DNA from: Tiliqua scincoides
Taxonomy: Eukaryota; Chordata; Lepidosauria; Squamata; Scincidae
Length of the DNA: 64,000 nt
Reading direction: 5' to 3'
NCBI RefSeq assembly: GCF_035046505.1
Contig: NC_089822.1
Span: forward strand, 115,027,307-115,091,306
Made by a program: the position numbers and the translations under genes. Below the pieces are notes generated by a model. That model had not been told where the DNA came from. It made no database searches and was given only the letters and a program-made list of their open reading frames with translations. Of the stretch, positions 28,401 to 44,440 are shown piece by piece; position 1 is the stretch's first letter, and each line of letters starts with the position of its first letter.

Positions 28401-31134
28401 TGCTAATAGCTGTTGATATAGCCTTAGCCTCCATGAATTCATCTGATCCCCTTCGAAAGGTGTCAAAGCTTATGGCCACACATTGTGGCTGTCAGTTCCC
28501 TAAATTACACTTTAATCTGCTCCCCATATTGATAATGATCCAGCAATGTGTGTAGGGGAAATGTAGCAGCACAGAAGGTGTCTGCTCCCTAATGAGCATA
28601 ATTTTGACTTGCTATTGAGGACACTCTTAAACATGCATGGATGCCACAGTGAGTGTCATGCAGTACATAGAGCCAAACTACCAAGGTGTCATAGGTACCC
28701 AGGCCTCCTGTTGCCAAGGAATCTTTCCCCCTTTCATGCAGTGAGGTAATTGCTTGTCACTTTCTATACTTAGGAAGGGGGATTGCATTTTTTAATACTC
28801 CTCTTCCCCTTGCTATATAGTTGCATATAAAAGTGTCAGGTTGTGCTATAATTGTATATAAAAGTGTTAGTTGCATCTAACTTTCTTCTGACATGCTACT
28901 TTTCTTTGTACAAGGAGGCTGTGTGTGTTTTTTCCTCGTGGGTGGGGTTCAAACATGTAATCGCTCTTCCAACCTAAGATTTAAAATAGAACAAAGCCTT
29001 ACCATTTGATTCTACTAGTTCTATTTACTGTCTGTATGGTGCAGCTGTTATAATGTACTTAATAGGTATGCCTTAATGAGGACTATAATCTATTCATATA
29101 AAAATTTTAAAAAATGGATTGTTCGTGTTTTGGGAACTCTAGTAACAAAAAATTAAAAAAAACTGCTGTGGAAAAATATACAGTACTACTTGTGAAAATA
29201 GAATTGTATGCCCAAGAAAACTTTTAATCAGTTGTTTTCTGTTTCAGAATTGCTGTTCTGAGGATGCTGTTAGTTTAAAAGAAAAAGAAAAAGGCAGTGT
29301 TCTGTTGAGCACATGCAGAGTTCCAATTCCTACAGCATGAGGTTTTTTTTAATGTTCTGTGAGAAAATGAAATCTGGTGTCTTGTTCTTCAACTGTCCTT
29401 TCTGAACTGGTGGCAGCTCCACAGGAACTGTGCTATTTGAGAGATGGCAGGAAGTAACATGACTAAGGGGACTAGGGCCAGTTCTACATCTGTAACAGGA
29501 AGTTATGGTAGATGCTGCTTCCAGGTGCTGTGTAGCATTTCTGAATATCCCCCCCCTTCTAAAAGACACAGTAGAAAACTATGCCAGTTCTTGTATTATA
29601 AAGAGGTGGTTTGTGCTCTAATCCACAGGGGAACAACTGAAAGAAAAAAGTGACTCCCCATCTGTCACCTGGTACAGTCTATACTTTCACCACTGGACTC
29701 AGTCATTTTATTTTGTTGGCTGTGTCAATTGGGTCATGGGCTCTGCTGTGGGCTGTTTGCCTTGCCTGCGAAGTAGCTGATTTTCTCTCTTTGTCTCTCT
29801 CTCTCTGTGTGAGTGTGTGAGAGAATGAATACAGAATACTGCTTGCCTCCTTGCTTCTCTTGTGAAGACACAAACATGTGGTAGTCTGTTCCCAAAGTGC
29901 ACAACCTTGGCAATATGCTTTAAAAGTACTTTCATGTCAGTCTACTGTACAGCTGCATGTTTTCCCCTCCTGGCTTTGTTGTCTTCAATTCTGGCAACTG
30001 TCCAAGAAGATAACATTCTTTTCAGGCTGGTAGAATTCTTGGCTGGCTGGCAATCTCAAGAGGAAGCAAAGTGCAATAATAAAGTATCCTCCTTTAGGCA
30101 GAGACAAATTGTTTATTGTTGCTCACACATAGGATTGCCAAATTCTCCCCCCTCCATTATATTACTGGAGTCAAGGTTACTGAGATGCCCAATTTCAATA
30201 TTGCAGCCCACTAAGATAGGAAGTTAAACCTACCACCGGTCTATGGTTGCAATTTCCTTGTTCGCTTGCAAAAAAGCCAAAGAAATGGTTAGTGATGGGA
30301 CAGTAGTCTTGGTTCAGAGCTGGAACCAAGTACACCCAAGATGCAAACCAACAAGCCCCTTTTATGGTCCACACTTTGTTCTGCATCCTCCATTTCAATT
30401 GGTTGCTTAGAAGTGGGAAATCCTAGGCCAGCCTCCTGTGTCTTCCTTCTGCCAAAGTGAGGTGCAGGAACTTGGCCAATAACAAGGGAGATGCCAAACT
30501 CAACAGTGTGCTGTTTACCTCCTGGCACTTTTTTTCAACTAGGGACAGGTTTCAGTCACACTGGTGCTTTCAATCCACTTCTCAGCTGAGCTGTTCCTGC
30601 AAATGAACATAATAGGCTAACATCATAGCTAGTGCCGTTACACAGGAAAAGGGGAGGAGGGATTCTGTTCAGGTAAAGGGTCCTCCCCACAATTTCAAGG
30701 AAGGGAAGAAACTGGTGTAGTGTTAATTTGATTGTACAAATATCCCTGACACTGAAATGTAGGAGGATAAACTGGCTAAACCCCAGCTCTTAAGCTCGGC
30801 AATATGGGGTTAAAAATACTAGTCTCTACCAGAGACTTTAATCTGTGAGACCTTTTTGACAAAGCTGTACACATTTTAAATATTATTAATTAATAATTAA
30901 TATAATTTAAGAACCAACTATTGTTGCTATTGCTGCTAACTTTTGTTCAAAGGCACCACAGATATGAAGGCACAATTAAACTTTTGATCTAAGTTTAATA
31001 AAAACTAATACAATGGAAAGAGAGTCATAGTTATATTGTGACTAAGTAAATAAGCCCCTCAATGTTAGGCAGCCGCACAGGCTTACTCGCAAATACGTTC
31101 TACTGGCAACTTGTAGTCTAGCAAGGAAAAGTGG
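28401..31134. other. NAA10-NUDT16 spacer, no gene seen
   Basis: Single-copy-looking AT-rich sequence with short poly(A/T) runs, a (CT)n(GT)n tract near 29785-29820 and a TAAT-rich patch at 30880-30905. I found no splice-framed exon and no confident repeat. Confidence 0.5.
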
Positions 31135-31313
31135 GGGCCCAATCCTATCCAACTTTCCAGCCCTGGTGCAGCTGCAGTGCAGCCTCTAGGTAAGGGAACA
31201 AATGTTCCCTGACCTTGTGGAGGACTCCATAACTACCCTCCCACCGCTGGATGAAGCACAAACCCCATTGGCACGGCTATACCAGGGCTGGCAAGTAAGA
31301 TAGGACTGGGCCC
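31135..31313. mobile_element. MITE family 1, copy D
   Basis: GGGCCCAATCCTATCC … GATAGGACTGGGCCC; right flank TAA, left flank TGG (diverged). About 970 bases upstream of the NUDT16-type ATG. Confidence 0.75.
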
Positions 31314-32100
31314 TAAGCAAGCTACTCTTTCTATAGAATGAAGGGATGGGTGGCAGCGGTAGAATCATTCTGGGCTGTGCCACTTTAGGCCAGAGAATGA
31401 GATTGTGGCACGTTACAAAAATCCTCACTGCGTGCAGTAAAGAAGCACATCGGTAAGAAGGCGGAGCACAGCCTCGATTCCTGGCGCTGGCCTTTTTTGT
31501 GCGGGGAGGATTCAGTCGCGACCAATCCCAGCAGCTTCCCGAAGTGGCACAGTGCAAAGCTGGAGCGCGGTCTGCAGTGCCCTCACTGCGCTTCAAAGCA
31601 GAACGAGGCCTTCGGACTAGCTCGCTTGGGGATGTTCTGCGTGCAGCGGAGCTCGCCTGCCTTGCAAAGGGTTTCAGGAAGCGCTCCAGCCGAGGCTGCG
31701 CCCCTTTGCTGCCCCTGGAGCGCGCCCAACTGCGACGCCTCCAGCAACTGCGAACTGCAAGGGGCGGCGGGCGAAGCGCCTCGCAAGAGAAGGGAAGGCC
31801 AGTGTCGGGGCCATCCGGCGCTCGCTCTCGCTTCTGCGACGCGCACTCCGTGGCTGGAGCGCGAGGACCCCGCAAGAACCACCAACACTCAAGTCTCCCG
31901 CGCCCGAGCAGAGCGCAGCGCGCAGCCGGCCTTCCGCGACTTCATTTCCCAGCCTGCGATTGGCTGCACGGGTGACCCCCTGCACGCCGATTGGTACGGA
32001 GGGCCTTGGCGTCTCTCCACCCCTCGCCCAAGCCAGCCCAGGACGAGTCGGCGTGGACTCGAGGGTCGGAGGCGGCGGCGGCTTCGTGGGCACGCGGCCG

Positions 32101-36100
<4,000 letters not shown>

Positions 36101-37140
36101 GCTGCCTGTGGCTGCTACGTTCTTCCTGATGGCTCTGTGACAAAAACCACCAGCTTTAGGCCTCTGAATAGAGTTGTTGCAACATGCAGGAAGAAATCTG
36201 GGGGAGAGATTTGTAGCTTTTCCTTTCTTCTCCATGAAACTAGCTTGGGGCCTCTGAATCTAGCCCCTTAGTGACTGTTGACAAGAATTGAAACATCCAT
36301 ATCATTGAGAGTGTTACTAAATGTGTGTCTAAATTTGTTTCTGTTCTAAATTCTGTTTCTGTCTGGTTTGGATCTGAGTAGGTAAAAATTAAGAGGGAAG
36401 CCATTTGGTCTCTTGTATTCATACACTTGCACATACACATAAAATAGAAAGGGTCCTGCATCTGCAAAATGACCTGACAAATAATACGCTGAGCATTTGT
36501 CGTTTCAGGTGTCCCTCCTTCATTTAAAACACACAGCTTCTAATAATTGTACATCATGGAAGCTCAGTTTGTCCTCCTTGTAATAGTGCATTGCCGATTC
36601 CTAATGACTTATGATTATAGCTCTTTATTTCGCAGTTGAGGCTATCCTTTCTAATATTTTACCAGTTTCTGAAGAATGGTTTGAGTCACTCTGTGGGTCT
36701 CCAGTGCAATAATATTTTTTATTGGCTCATGCAGAAGTGGCGAGTAGCCACCAGCAATGGGGTTTCTATCTCCCTCCCTCTATTTTCAGTTCTGATGTGC
36801 TGATGAAGGTGTGAGAATTAACATATTGTTGAGGGTTCAACTGCTATGTATGTTATGGAATGTCTAATGTAAGAGTAATTTGAAGAGTTTTTTGTTTTTT
36901 TTTACACACATACATAGGGTGTGTAAAATTGATCAGAAATATAAGGGAGAGATAGGGGGACTTTGTACCAGTCTCATTTTTTTCTTGATTCTGTGAGTCA
37001 TTTCCCCCCCTACTGCTTTAATTAGAAAAATAGTTTGCATTGACTTCCAACGGGGGTGCAATCAAGTATTGCAATCAAGTATACAGTTGGGACAAAGTAG
37101 TAAACCTCCCTGCCTCCCTATCATGGTTCCACCCCATTTT
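36101..37140. other. NUDT16-type 3' UTR/flank, nothing further recognised
   Basis: Presumed 3' UTR then spacer. I see no AATAAA or ATTAAA close to the stop, so the poly(A) site is unresolved. No repeat was assigned. Confidence 0.4.
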
Positions 37141-37148
37141 GCAGCATC

Positions 37149-37619
37149 CATATATGGCACCCAGCATGACTTTAGGGCAACTGTGCCTCATTTCCAACAT
37201 CTGATTAAGTTAATCATGAAACAGGATGCTACACAGAAAATGCAGCATGGTCTGGTGTGTTCTGCTTTTTTCAAAATAGCATATTTTGAAAAAAGCAAAA
37301 CACACCAGGCCATGCTGCACTTTGTATAGCATCTGGTTTGGCTTTGAGTACATCAGCAAATTGTTTCAATATCAGTTTTGCTGTAAGTGAACCTTAGAAA
37401 TCCAGTGTTCTATACTGACAAATGTATCTGTGTGTATACAAACAGCTTTTTGGGGTTGCAGTTCTGGTTGCATAAGAATACTACAGGCTGGTGAGGAGCA
37501 AAGGAGGGTGACAGAGGTCATGGGGATGAATAAGGGCTGCCTAATGTTTTGTGGTTAACTTCATCAGATGTTGGAAATGAGGCACAGTTCCCCTAAAGTC
37601 ATGGTGGGTGCCATATATA
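37149..37619. repeat. Double inverted repeat with near-perfect 52-bp hairpin
   Basis: Inner arms 37225-37278 and 37282-37333 are near-perfect reverse complements with a 3-base loop. Outer arms 37149-37213 and 37553-37619 also match as reverse complements (TTTAGGGCAACTGTGCCTCA / TGAGGCACAGTTCCCCTAAA). Probably a fold-back DNA transposon; the outer arms enclose 340 bases. Confidence 0.8.
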
Positions 37620-38140
37620 AACTGTACCAATCAATGGTAAATTCAGCACCATTTAATTGTTATTGATCTCATGACTTGTTGTAATGTATTCTGTTTCTGT
37701 TCATCATGGGAAGAGACAGATACAAAAGGGCAATTGAGCCCCAGACCTTGACCTCTAGAAATCCTTCTTGTCCATCCACCTGTTCCCAACTTTATTGTAT
37801 CTGTGTTTTTAATCAAACATTGCACATACATTTTTCTAAGCTATTTTTGTTACTATAAAAGAAACTTTTAAAAATTAATACAGGTTGCATTCTGCCCAAA
37901 TGCCATCCTGGGTAGTAGCTCTTTTCCAAGACTTTTCCAAACACTTTTCAAAGACTTAGATATTTGCAAACATTGTCACAAGATATGGGCACATCTAAGC
38001 AAAGACAACAGTTTAAAAACTAAGGAGCTGATCTAGTTCACTTCTGCAAACAGTTGTGGGCCTGGCCCCTGCGCCACCCTGGGGCACAGGACCACAGCAG
38101 GCTGCCCCGCTGGAGAGGAGACTTACCTGTGGTACAGAGT

Positions 38141-38270
38141 CCACAGGCACTCCAAAAGCCTTCTGAGGTCTCCAGAGGGCTGTTAAACAGTACTTCCATG
38201 TTTCTGAAAACTGGAAGTACTGTTTAATGACCTTCTGGAGGCCTCAGAAGGCTTGCAGAGCACCTGTGGA
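38141..38270. repeat. 58-bp-arm inverted repeat hairpin
   Basis: Arms 38141-38198 and 38212-38270 (AAACAGTACTTCCA / TGGAAGTACTGTTT at the loop side, CCACAGGCAC / CACCTGTGGA at the base) are separated by 13 bases. Likely the core of a larger MITE at about 38040-38370. Confidence 0.75.
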
Positions 38271-40138
38271 TGTTGTGCAGGGCCTCCTCAGCCCTTGGAA
38301 GGGTTCTGGAGGGTGTGCAGAAGTGGCATGGCGGTGCCAGTCCCACAGGTGTAGGCCCCAGGGCCTTCCCCCTCTGACTTCCCAAGGACCACCAGTGTTG
38401 GCAATTTCCCTTCCTTCTGAATTCTTATGTAGAGAGCTGCAGTTGCTAGAGGACTGTATACACCAAGTGAATGGACTGAAAGGGGACTTAACTTGGGCTG
38501 TAATCCTAAGCACTTTTATTAGGGAGTAGCTATAATTAAGTAGAACTGTGTGTAGAATTAAGTAGAACTTAATTATGAGTAAATATTCATAGGATTGCAC
38601 TGTAAGAAGCAGACTCAAAATCTTGACAAAGTAAACAAAACCTAAACTTTTGAACCATATAAGAAGTGAACATTTTAGCAAACTGTTCCTAGCCTTCATG
38701 CATCTATGGCCTCTCAGCCCCAATCTTCCACCATTGTGGCAATAGAATAGATCTTTACATGGTGGTGAAAATTTGGCAAAGTGTTCCCAGGCAGGCCTTC
38801 CAGGGCTACAAAAGGTCAACTCAACCTGCTACTGAGAAAGCTTTTCTCCAAGCCATCACTGATCAGACCTTCCCAAGGGACTAGAACGCAAACTAAGGCC
38901 ACTTTCACCTGCTTAATAAACCTTAATCTGTTGCTGTTAAGAATCCCTTAATGGAGCTTCAGGCACCCGTTTGTTATGAAAAGCTCCAGGAAGTGTGATC
39001 ACTGTGTTTACAATTGTAGCTCCCAAGTGGCCCTCCATGCAGCCTCTGCTAACTGGATTATATATGGTTTTAGCAGGAGTGTTTGAATGAGTATGATGGA
39101 AGACTGAGGAACAAGCTTGTGTTGCCAGGCAGCTTTGCAGCCCTGTGATGTCCATTTGTTGCTGAGCTGTGAGCCTTCTGTCACCGCTCTGCAGTTCTCA
39201 GTTTTCTCTTTCTCCTCTCACTCCTGTCTCTTTGCCTGAGGAGTGTGAAAGTACACTCTGAATAGTTTTCCTGTTTGCATTTATAAGTGGAACCACAGAT
39301 ACATATATTTAGAGAGGGAGAGAGAGGGTGTGTGTGCTAGTGGGCAAGCTTGGGAGGTGCAGTGTTGGATGCAGAGGATGGATAATCCTGGCTCTGGGAA
39401 TGCCTGTTCAGCTTGTTTGATGTGGGCATGTATGCAAGGGACATCGCTGAGACAGCACTGGGTGTGGAATTTTAAGCAAAGCAGCTTCCTGTGATGGGAA
39501 GTCCCTCTCTTGCTGTGGGCTGAGAAGTGTGGAGCCTCCAGTTGCCGCTTATTTGTGCTAACTACAGACCATTCTAGCTGTGATTGGCCACATTTCTGAG
39601 TCACAGAGGTTAGAGATTACAAATTTAGCAATGGGAAACTTTTTCCTGGAGCAGCTTTTGTTTCTACAAAAAACCCCACCTTTAAAAAGAAGCATTTACT
39701 GAAGTCATTTTTATCCTGCCTTTCCACTACAATAGCCCTCCTGGTGGCAAAACATGACAAAAAATGTCTGTTTGTCCTATCCAAAGAATTTAATATTTTA
39801 GTTGATTAGTATCTGTCTTTATGATGAATGATTAACAGATCAGATGATTAACAGATCAAATTTAAAAAAATTCCATGTTAAAACTTCATTACAAATACTG
39901 AAGGACAAGTTATGGTAATATTGTATTTAGTGATGCGCTCTGAATTGTGGCCTCCTGCTGATGGGTCCACACCCTGGCAAATAATCAAAGCATTAGATGG
40001 GTAATTGAAATTTTGCAGAGTCCAAAGGAAAGGCTACCTACCTTTTTCATCCCACAACAAATGACCATGTGAACAAGAGCAGAATTGTTCTCCTTGGCTG
40101 GTATTGTTACTCCTGAGAGGTGTATATTGTATATATAC
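38271..40138. other. Spacer, largely unassigned
   Basis: At 38494-38605 ATAGGATTGCACTGTAAG and a TAATCCTAAGC partner look like a diverged MITE family 2 relative. A short GA-rich tract lies near 39310. No coding exon was found. Confidence 0.35.
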
Positions 40139-40846
40139 TAGTGTTTCTCACTAGTTTCTCACAAGGACAACTGCAAGAGGGATCTGAAGGCCTTAGGGAT
40201 GGACCTCAACAAGTGGGAAACCCTGGCCTCTGAGCAGCCCGCTTGGAGGCAGGCTGTGCAGCATGGGCTTTCCCAGTTTGAAGAGACACTTTGCCAACAG
40301 TCTGAGGCAAAGAAGGAAAGCCCATAGCCAGGGAGACAGACCAGGGACAGACTGCACTTGCTCCCGGTGTGGAAGGAATTGTCACTCCCGGATTGGCCTT
40401 TTCAGCCACACTAGACGCTGTGCCAGAACCACCTTTCAGAGCGCGATACCATAGTCTTTCGAGACTGAAGGTTGCCAGTACAAATACAAAATACAATACA
40501 TACAGTGTTTCTCAAGGTTTGTCCTCCGCCTTCACATGGTTCACCTATTCAAAGTACCACCGGAAGTAACTGGCAATGACACCATCACCAGTCACTTCTG
40601 GGTTGGGAGGCCAGATATGACATGGCAAACACCAGTAAGAGGCTCAGGGTGGACAAAAGGGCCTTTTTGAGTGTGGAAAAGCATGTTTTGGAGCTCTGCT
40701 TTCTGAACTGAGTCTCCTACTGCTGTTGGTTACATCATGGTCTGGTCTTGCTGCCAGGTGGCAGGGGTCCAGGGGTGCTTCGAGTACCACCAGATACCAC
40801 CTCAAGTACCATTGGTGGTACCTGTACCAGTGGTTGAGAAAAACTG
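40139..40846. mobile_element. hAT-like element split by a LINE 3' fragment
   Basis: The left end TAGTGTTTCTCA and right end TGAGAAAAACTG are terminal inverted repeats. Flanks ATATATAC and GTTTATAC match in most positions. A LINE fragment sits just inside the left end, and after it the left terminal sequence CAGTGTTTCTCAAGG is repeated at 40503. Confidence 0.65.
40161..40495 (+). mobile_element. LINE family B 3' end, 5'-truncated
   Basis: From ACAAGGACAACTGCAAGAGG to GACTGAAGGTTGCCAGTAC plus an ATACAAA-type tail; matches 53383-53705 base by base with a few differences. Carries the C-terminal zinc-knuckle-like coding tail. The duplicated target appears to be AGTGTTTCTCA with extra bases on the left. 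Confidence 0.8.
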
Positions 40847-41589
40847 GTTTATACAGTACCAGCCTTTGAAAGACCCAAGGTAATTTCAGGAAGGAATAGG
40901 CTAGTCACTTAACAGTTTGGGTTAGATAATTGAAGCTGAACTACATGTTTTGCTGGAGTTTTATGTTTATATTTTATATTTGGAGCTCTCGATGAAATAT
41001 TTTCTTCAGTAGGGGAATTTGTAGTAGGGAAGGGTTATTTTTTAACCCTTTGCCTTAAACTATTTCACTGACTTACCTCTTGTCCCAAAATCTGCTGTGC
41101 GCCACAGATAGGAAGACTAAACATTTATATGCTTATAATTTTTTCCCTTCATAGCCAATAGCTTAAACAATTTGGATTGGGGTCATGATATGTATGGAGG
41201 AGGAGAACCCTCTTTCCCCCCATGCTATGTCCTGAATTTAGTGTAGTGCTTAATCGCTAAATAAAATCTTTGTTGATGAAGTCTGGCTGCCTTCATCAAG
41301 TATTTTGTGGGTAATAACAATGTGCCAGCATAATATGATTTCTTTCCAATGTCTGTAAAGGTACATACATGACCTATATTTATTTAGGTATTTCAAGTCT
41401 TGCGAAACCTTTTAACTCAAATATCTTAGGACTGACCTGACATAATTTGATGACTGCATCATCAAGTGATGACTTTCATGTATGATTGGGCAGTCACAGA
41501 TAATTGTAATGCCACCTTCTGTCAGTACGAAGACAACAACCCCTCAGCCCAACAGTGTCTTTTCTAGTGGCTGTTTGCTGGTGTTGCAT

Positions 41590-41712
41590 CTTTTTAGATT
41601 GTGAGTCCTTTTGGGACGGGGTCATTAGTTTTTTGATTTTTTCTGTAAACTGCTTTGTGAACTTTTTGTTGAAAAGCGGTATATAAATACTGTTAATAAT
41701 AATAAATAACAA
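41590..41712 (+). repeat. L2-group 3' tail module, plus strand
   Basis: TTTTTAGATTGTGAGTCCTT … AAAGCGGTATATAAATACTG then (TAA)n. Mirror orientation of 22488-22615. Confidence 0.7.
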
Positions 41713-42069
41713 CAGCAACAACAGTGCTGTAGTGACAGTCGAGTAGAAGAAAAAGAACTAGAAAAAAATAACAAAATACAAAGATTTACAAATAAAAATT
41801 GAAAGGTTAAGGCAGAAGAAGACCAGAGTAGTCCCTGTGGGTGATTGGTGTCCTTGGTGCAATTCCAAAACACCTTGAAGAGTACCTTAATAGCATAGGT
41901 ACCACAGAAATTACCACCCACCAACTACAAAAAGCAGCTTTACTGGAATCAGCTTACATCTTGTGATGATACATCAAAATACCATAAAAGTCAGGCATCC
42001 CAGGTCCTTGGGATGGACTCGATCTCTGGATAAAGAAAACCAGTGGATAAGCTCTGTATGTCTGTATGA

Positions 42070-42215
42070 ATATTATTATTATTATTATTATTATTATTTA
42101 AAAAAATTAAAAAATAATTTTAAATAAATTATTCATTATTTATTATATTATTTAATATATTATATTTAATGATAATAATAATAAATCGCATTATTATTAT
42201 TTATTTATAATGCAG
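42070..42215. repeat. (ATT)n microsatellite and AT-rich tract
   Basis: Ten ATT units followed by TTTAATATATTA-type sequence and TAATAATAATAAA, which can fold back on the first part. Confidence 0.85.
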
Positions 42216-42235
42216 TTGGGCAGTTTACATGTTCA

Positions 42236-42380
42236 GAGCCCAATCCTATCCAATTTTCCAGTGCCAGTGCAGCTATACCAATGGGACGTGCACTGCATCC
42301 TATGGTGGGGAGGCAGTCACAGAGCCTTGAGGCTGCATTGCAGCTGCACTGCTGCTGGAAAGTTGGACAGGATTGGGCCC
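42236..42380. mobile_element. MITE family 1, copy F, TCA duplication
   Basis: GAGCCCAATCCTATCC … GGACAGGATTGGGCCC flanked by TCA at 42233-42235 and 42381-42383. Shows that the duplication can be TCA as well as TTA. Confidence 0.82.
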
Positions 42381-42639
42381 TCAGCTACCAGTCCTCAAGG
42401 ACATTTCCACACATTCCGATTGCTGTGGAAAACACAGGTGTTCCTCTTTCCCCAGGCACGTGCACCTTCTTGGATGGTGCCCGTATATAATGTGTCTGCC
42501 TTGAAACACACTGGTGTAGAGCCAGATTGATCAGCCTGACTCGCTCTCCAGTTGGAGCACCTGCACGTTTTGCTGTGGGGGAAGGAACCGCAGTGTTCAT
42601 GGAGCGACTTGTATTGTACGTGCCTGTGGAGCTCAGCTT

Positions 42640-43660
42640 AACTTCTCATTAGCATTTGTGTGAAGGGAATCGGCTGGCGGAGGTTTCGTTACTCTCCAGC
42701 GCAGTACAATTGAGGCACAGTGTGCGGGGGGGGGGGGGAGGCGGAGGAGAAGGGTGTGATCTGGTGGTGCAACAGTCGCCTCCGTCGCCGTCTTCTCGCT
42801 GGCTCTGCGCGTTGCCACCACGCTGGACGGGGCGACACAAAGCCCTGGCTCCAGCCCTGCCCGGGAGAGCGCGCCTGGCACGGGGCGCTGGTTGTGGCTG
42901 GCACTGGCTGGCACGGGGCGGAGGGAGAGCCGGAGTGCAGCGGGTTAACGCTGCTGCTCCAGCCCCAGCTTCTGCCTCTGGGGAGAGGAAGGGGGCGGTG
43001 CCTCGCCCAGGAGCGCGGCTCACCGCGCCGCATCTCCCGTGCGCATCTTGCGGACAAACGGGCGGCGCGGCGGGGTGCCCTGCTGTGCCCCGCGGTCGTC
43101 GAGATGAGCGCGCCCGGGAGAGCGCGCCGCGAGCGGGGCAGCCTGGCCGAGTACGAAACGCAAGTGAAAGGTGAGAGCTGCCGAGGGGTGGGTAGGTGGG
43201 GTTGCACGCAGGGGGGCGTTGTGGGTCGGGGTGCCCGGCGGGGGACTGGCCGGGGGTGGTGGAGCTGCCCGCCAGACAGCTTGGCGGTGGCGGTGGGGAC
43301 GCTGGGCGCGCAGGCGGGAGGTGGTGTCCGTGCCGCAGGGAAGGGAGAGGGGGTGCGGCTGCATGTGGAGGGCCAGCGGAGCGGGGGCTGCATGTGGAGG
43401 AAGGGCTGCGGAGAGCCTGGGCTGGAGGGCCATTGTGTGGAGCGAGGTGGGCTTGCGTTTGGAGGAAGGGGTGGCGGGCAGCTGGTGGATGGCAACTGCG
43501 CCAACGGGGGGGGGGTTAAGAGCAGCCATCAGGACGTGAGCCTGACTGCAGGTGGTGGCAGCCGCGGCTGCGGCGACGACACTGTCCCTCCCTTGGTTTC
43601 CATCCGCCCCTGTGCTCGAGGGTCTGTCGCGCCGTTCTGCTCTGCGTGAGGCTTACTTGG
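42640..43660 (+). promoter_or_regulatory. ARHGAP4: CpG-island promoter of ARHGAP4
   Basis: GC- and CpG-dense block centred on the ARHGAP4 first exon. Contains a poly(G) run at 42725-42740 and several GGGCGG/CCGCCC-type Sp1 sites. Overlapping ORFs of up to 309 codons on both strands have no recognisable domain. Confidence 0.65.
43104..43170 (+). CDS. ARHGAP4: ARHGAP4 first coding exon (gene continues past the window)
   Basis: ARHGAP4 (a srGAP-family F-BAR/RhoGAP/SH3 protein) stimulates GTP hydrolysis by Rho-family GTPases and affects cell motility and axon outgrowth. This exon encodes 22 residues plus one base of the next codon, MSAPGRARRERGSLAEYETQ followed by VK. The block RRERGxxAEYETQVK is the N-terminus of human ARHGAP4; srGAP1-3 have KKDKEIIAEYExQ(V/I)K instead, so the paralogue call is clear. 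Donor GTGAGA at 43171, phase 1, agrees with the family's first intron. The F-BAR, RhoGAP and SH3 exons are not in the remaining 20.8 kb. Position after NAA10 in the same orientation matches Xq28. Confidence 0.85.
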
Positions 43661-44162
43661 CCAGGCAGCGTCTCCTCCCCTGTCAAGAACCATCAGCCCC
43701 GCTTGCACTGCGGCTGCATCTGTGTGACTGCACGAGAAGCGCGTGTCTCCCCCCCACCCCGCCCCTCTGAAACAGAAAGAAATGTGACCCAGATTTTTCA
43801 GACGAGAGGAGATGGCTGCTGCTGATGGTGGGGGCGGGAATCGGGGGTCTCTTTCGAACTCTGGAAGAGGAGTGGTTGTGGCGCAACGTGCACCGCGCAG
43901 ACTGACACGAGCAGAACCCGGGAGGCCTGGCTCTTCACAAGCTCCTGCTTGCTGTGCCGGGCTTGTTTCCACTTCCCCTGTTAAGACACCCTTGCACAGC
44001 AAAGCTGTTGATTGCAATGCAACATCCCTTCTTGAGTTCCGGTCGTTGAACTTCCTCTAGTCTAGATTGTGAGTGATCAGCCAGCAATTCTGCCTCTGCC
44101 CCAGCACTTTGCCACTTCCCTTCTTAGTGCACCTTTCTGGACATGCCTTGAATTGAATTAGT

Positions 44163-44217
44163 ACATACAGGAAGCTGGACTAGATGGGCCCTGGGCCTGA
44201 TCCAGCAGGGTCTTCTT
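44163..44217 (+). mobile_element. CR1 extreme 3' end
   Basis: AGGAAGCTGGACTAGATGGG … GATCCAGCAGGGTCTTCT; the CR1 tail resumes as TTATGTTCTTAG after the MITE at 44218, so one CR1 end was split by the MITE. Confidence 0.8.
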
Positions 44218-44397
44218 GGGTGCAGTCCTAACCAACTTTCCAGCCCTAAGATAAGGGCAATGCAGCTGTGAGGTAATGGCACAAACATTCCCTTACCTTG
44301 AGGAGGCCTCCATGACTGCCTTCCAACTGCAGGATGCAGCACATGCCCCATTGGCACAGCTATGCCGGTGCTGGAAATTTGATTAGGATTTGGACCC
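44218..44397. mobile_element. MITE family 1, copy G, inside a CR1 tail
   Basis: GGGTGCAGTCCTAACCAACT … GATTAGGATTTGGACCC. Right flank is TTA; the left flank reads CTT, or TTG if the element starts one base later, so the left duplication is not exact. The host CR1 tail (…CTTCT + TTATGTTCTTA) is interrupted at its TTA. Confidence 0.82.
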
Positions 44398-44440
44398 TTA
44401 TGTTCTTAGTATAGCTGTTGTTTGCCCACTGTCCTTCTGG

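Noticed and set aside
42656-43649. ORFs of 172-309 codons around ARHGAP4 exon 1
   Set aside because: Only the 22-residue segment 43104-43170 matches a known protein and ends at a splice donor. The rest is GC-rich low-complexity translation.
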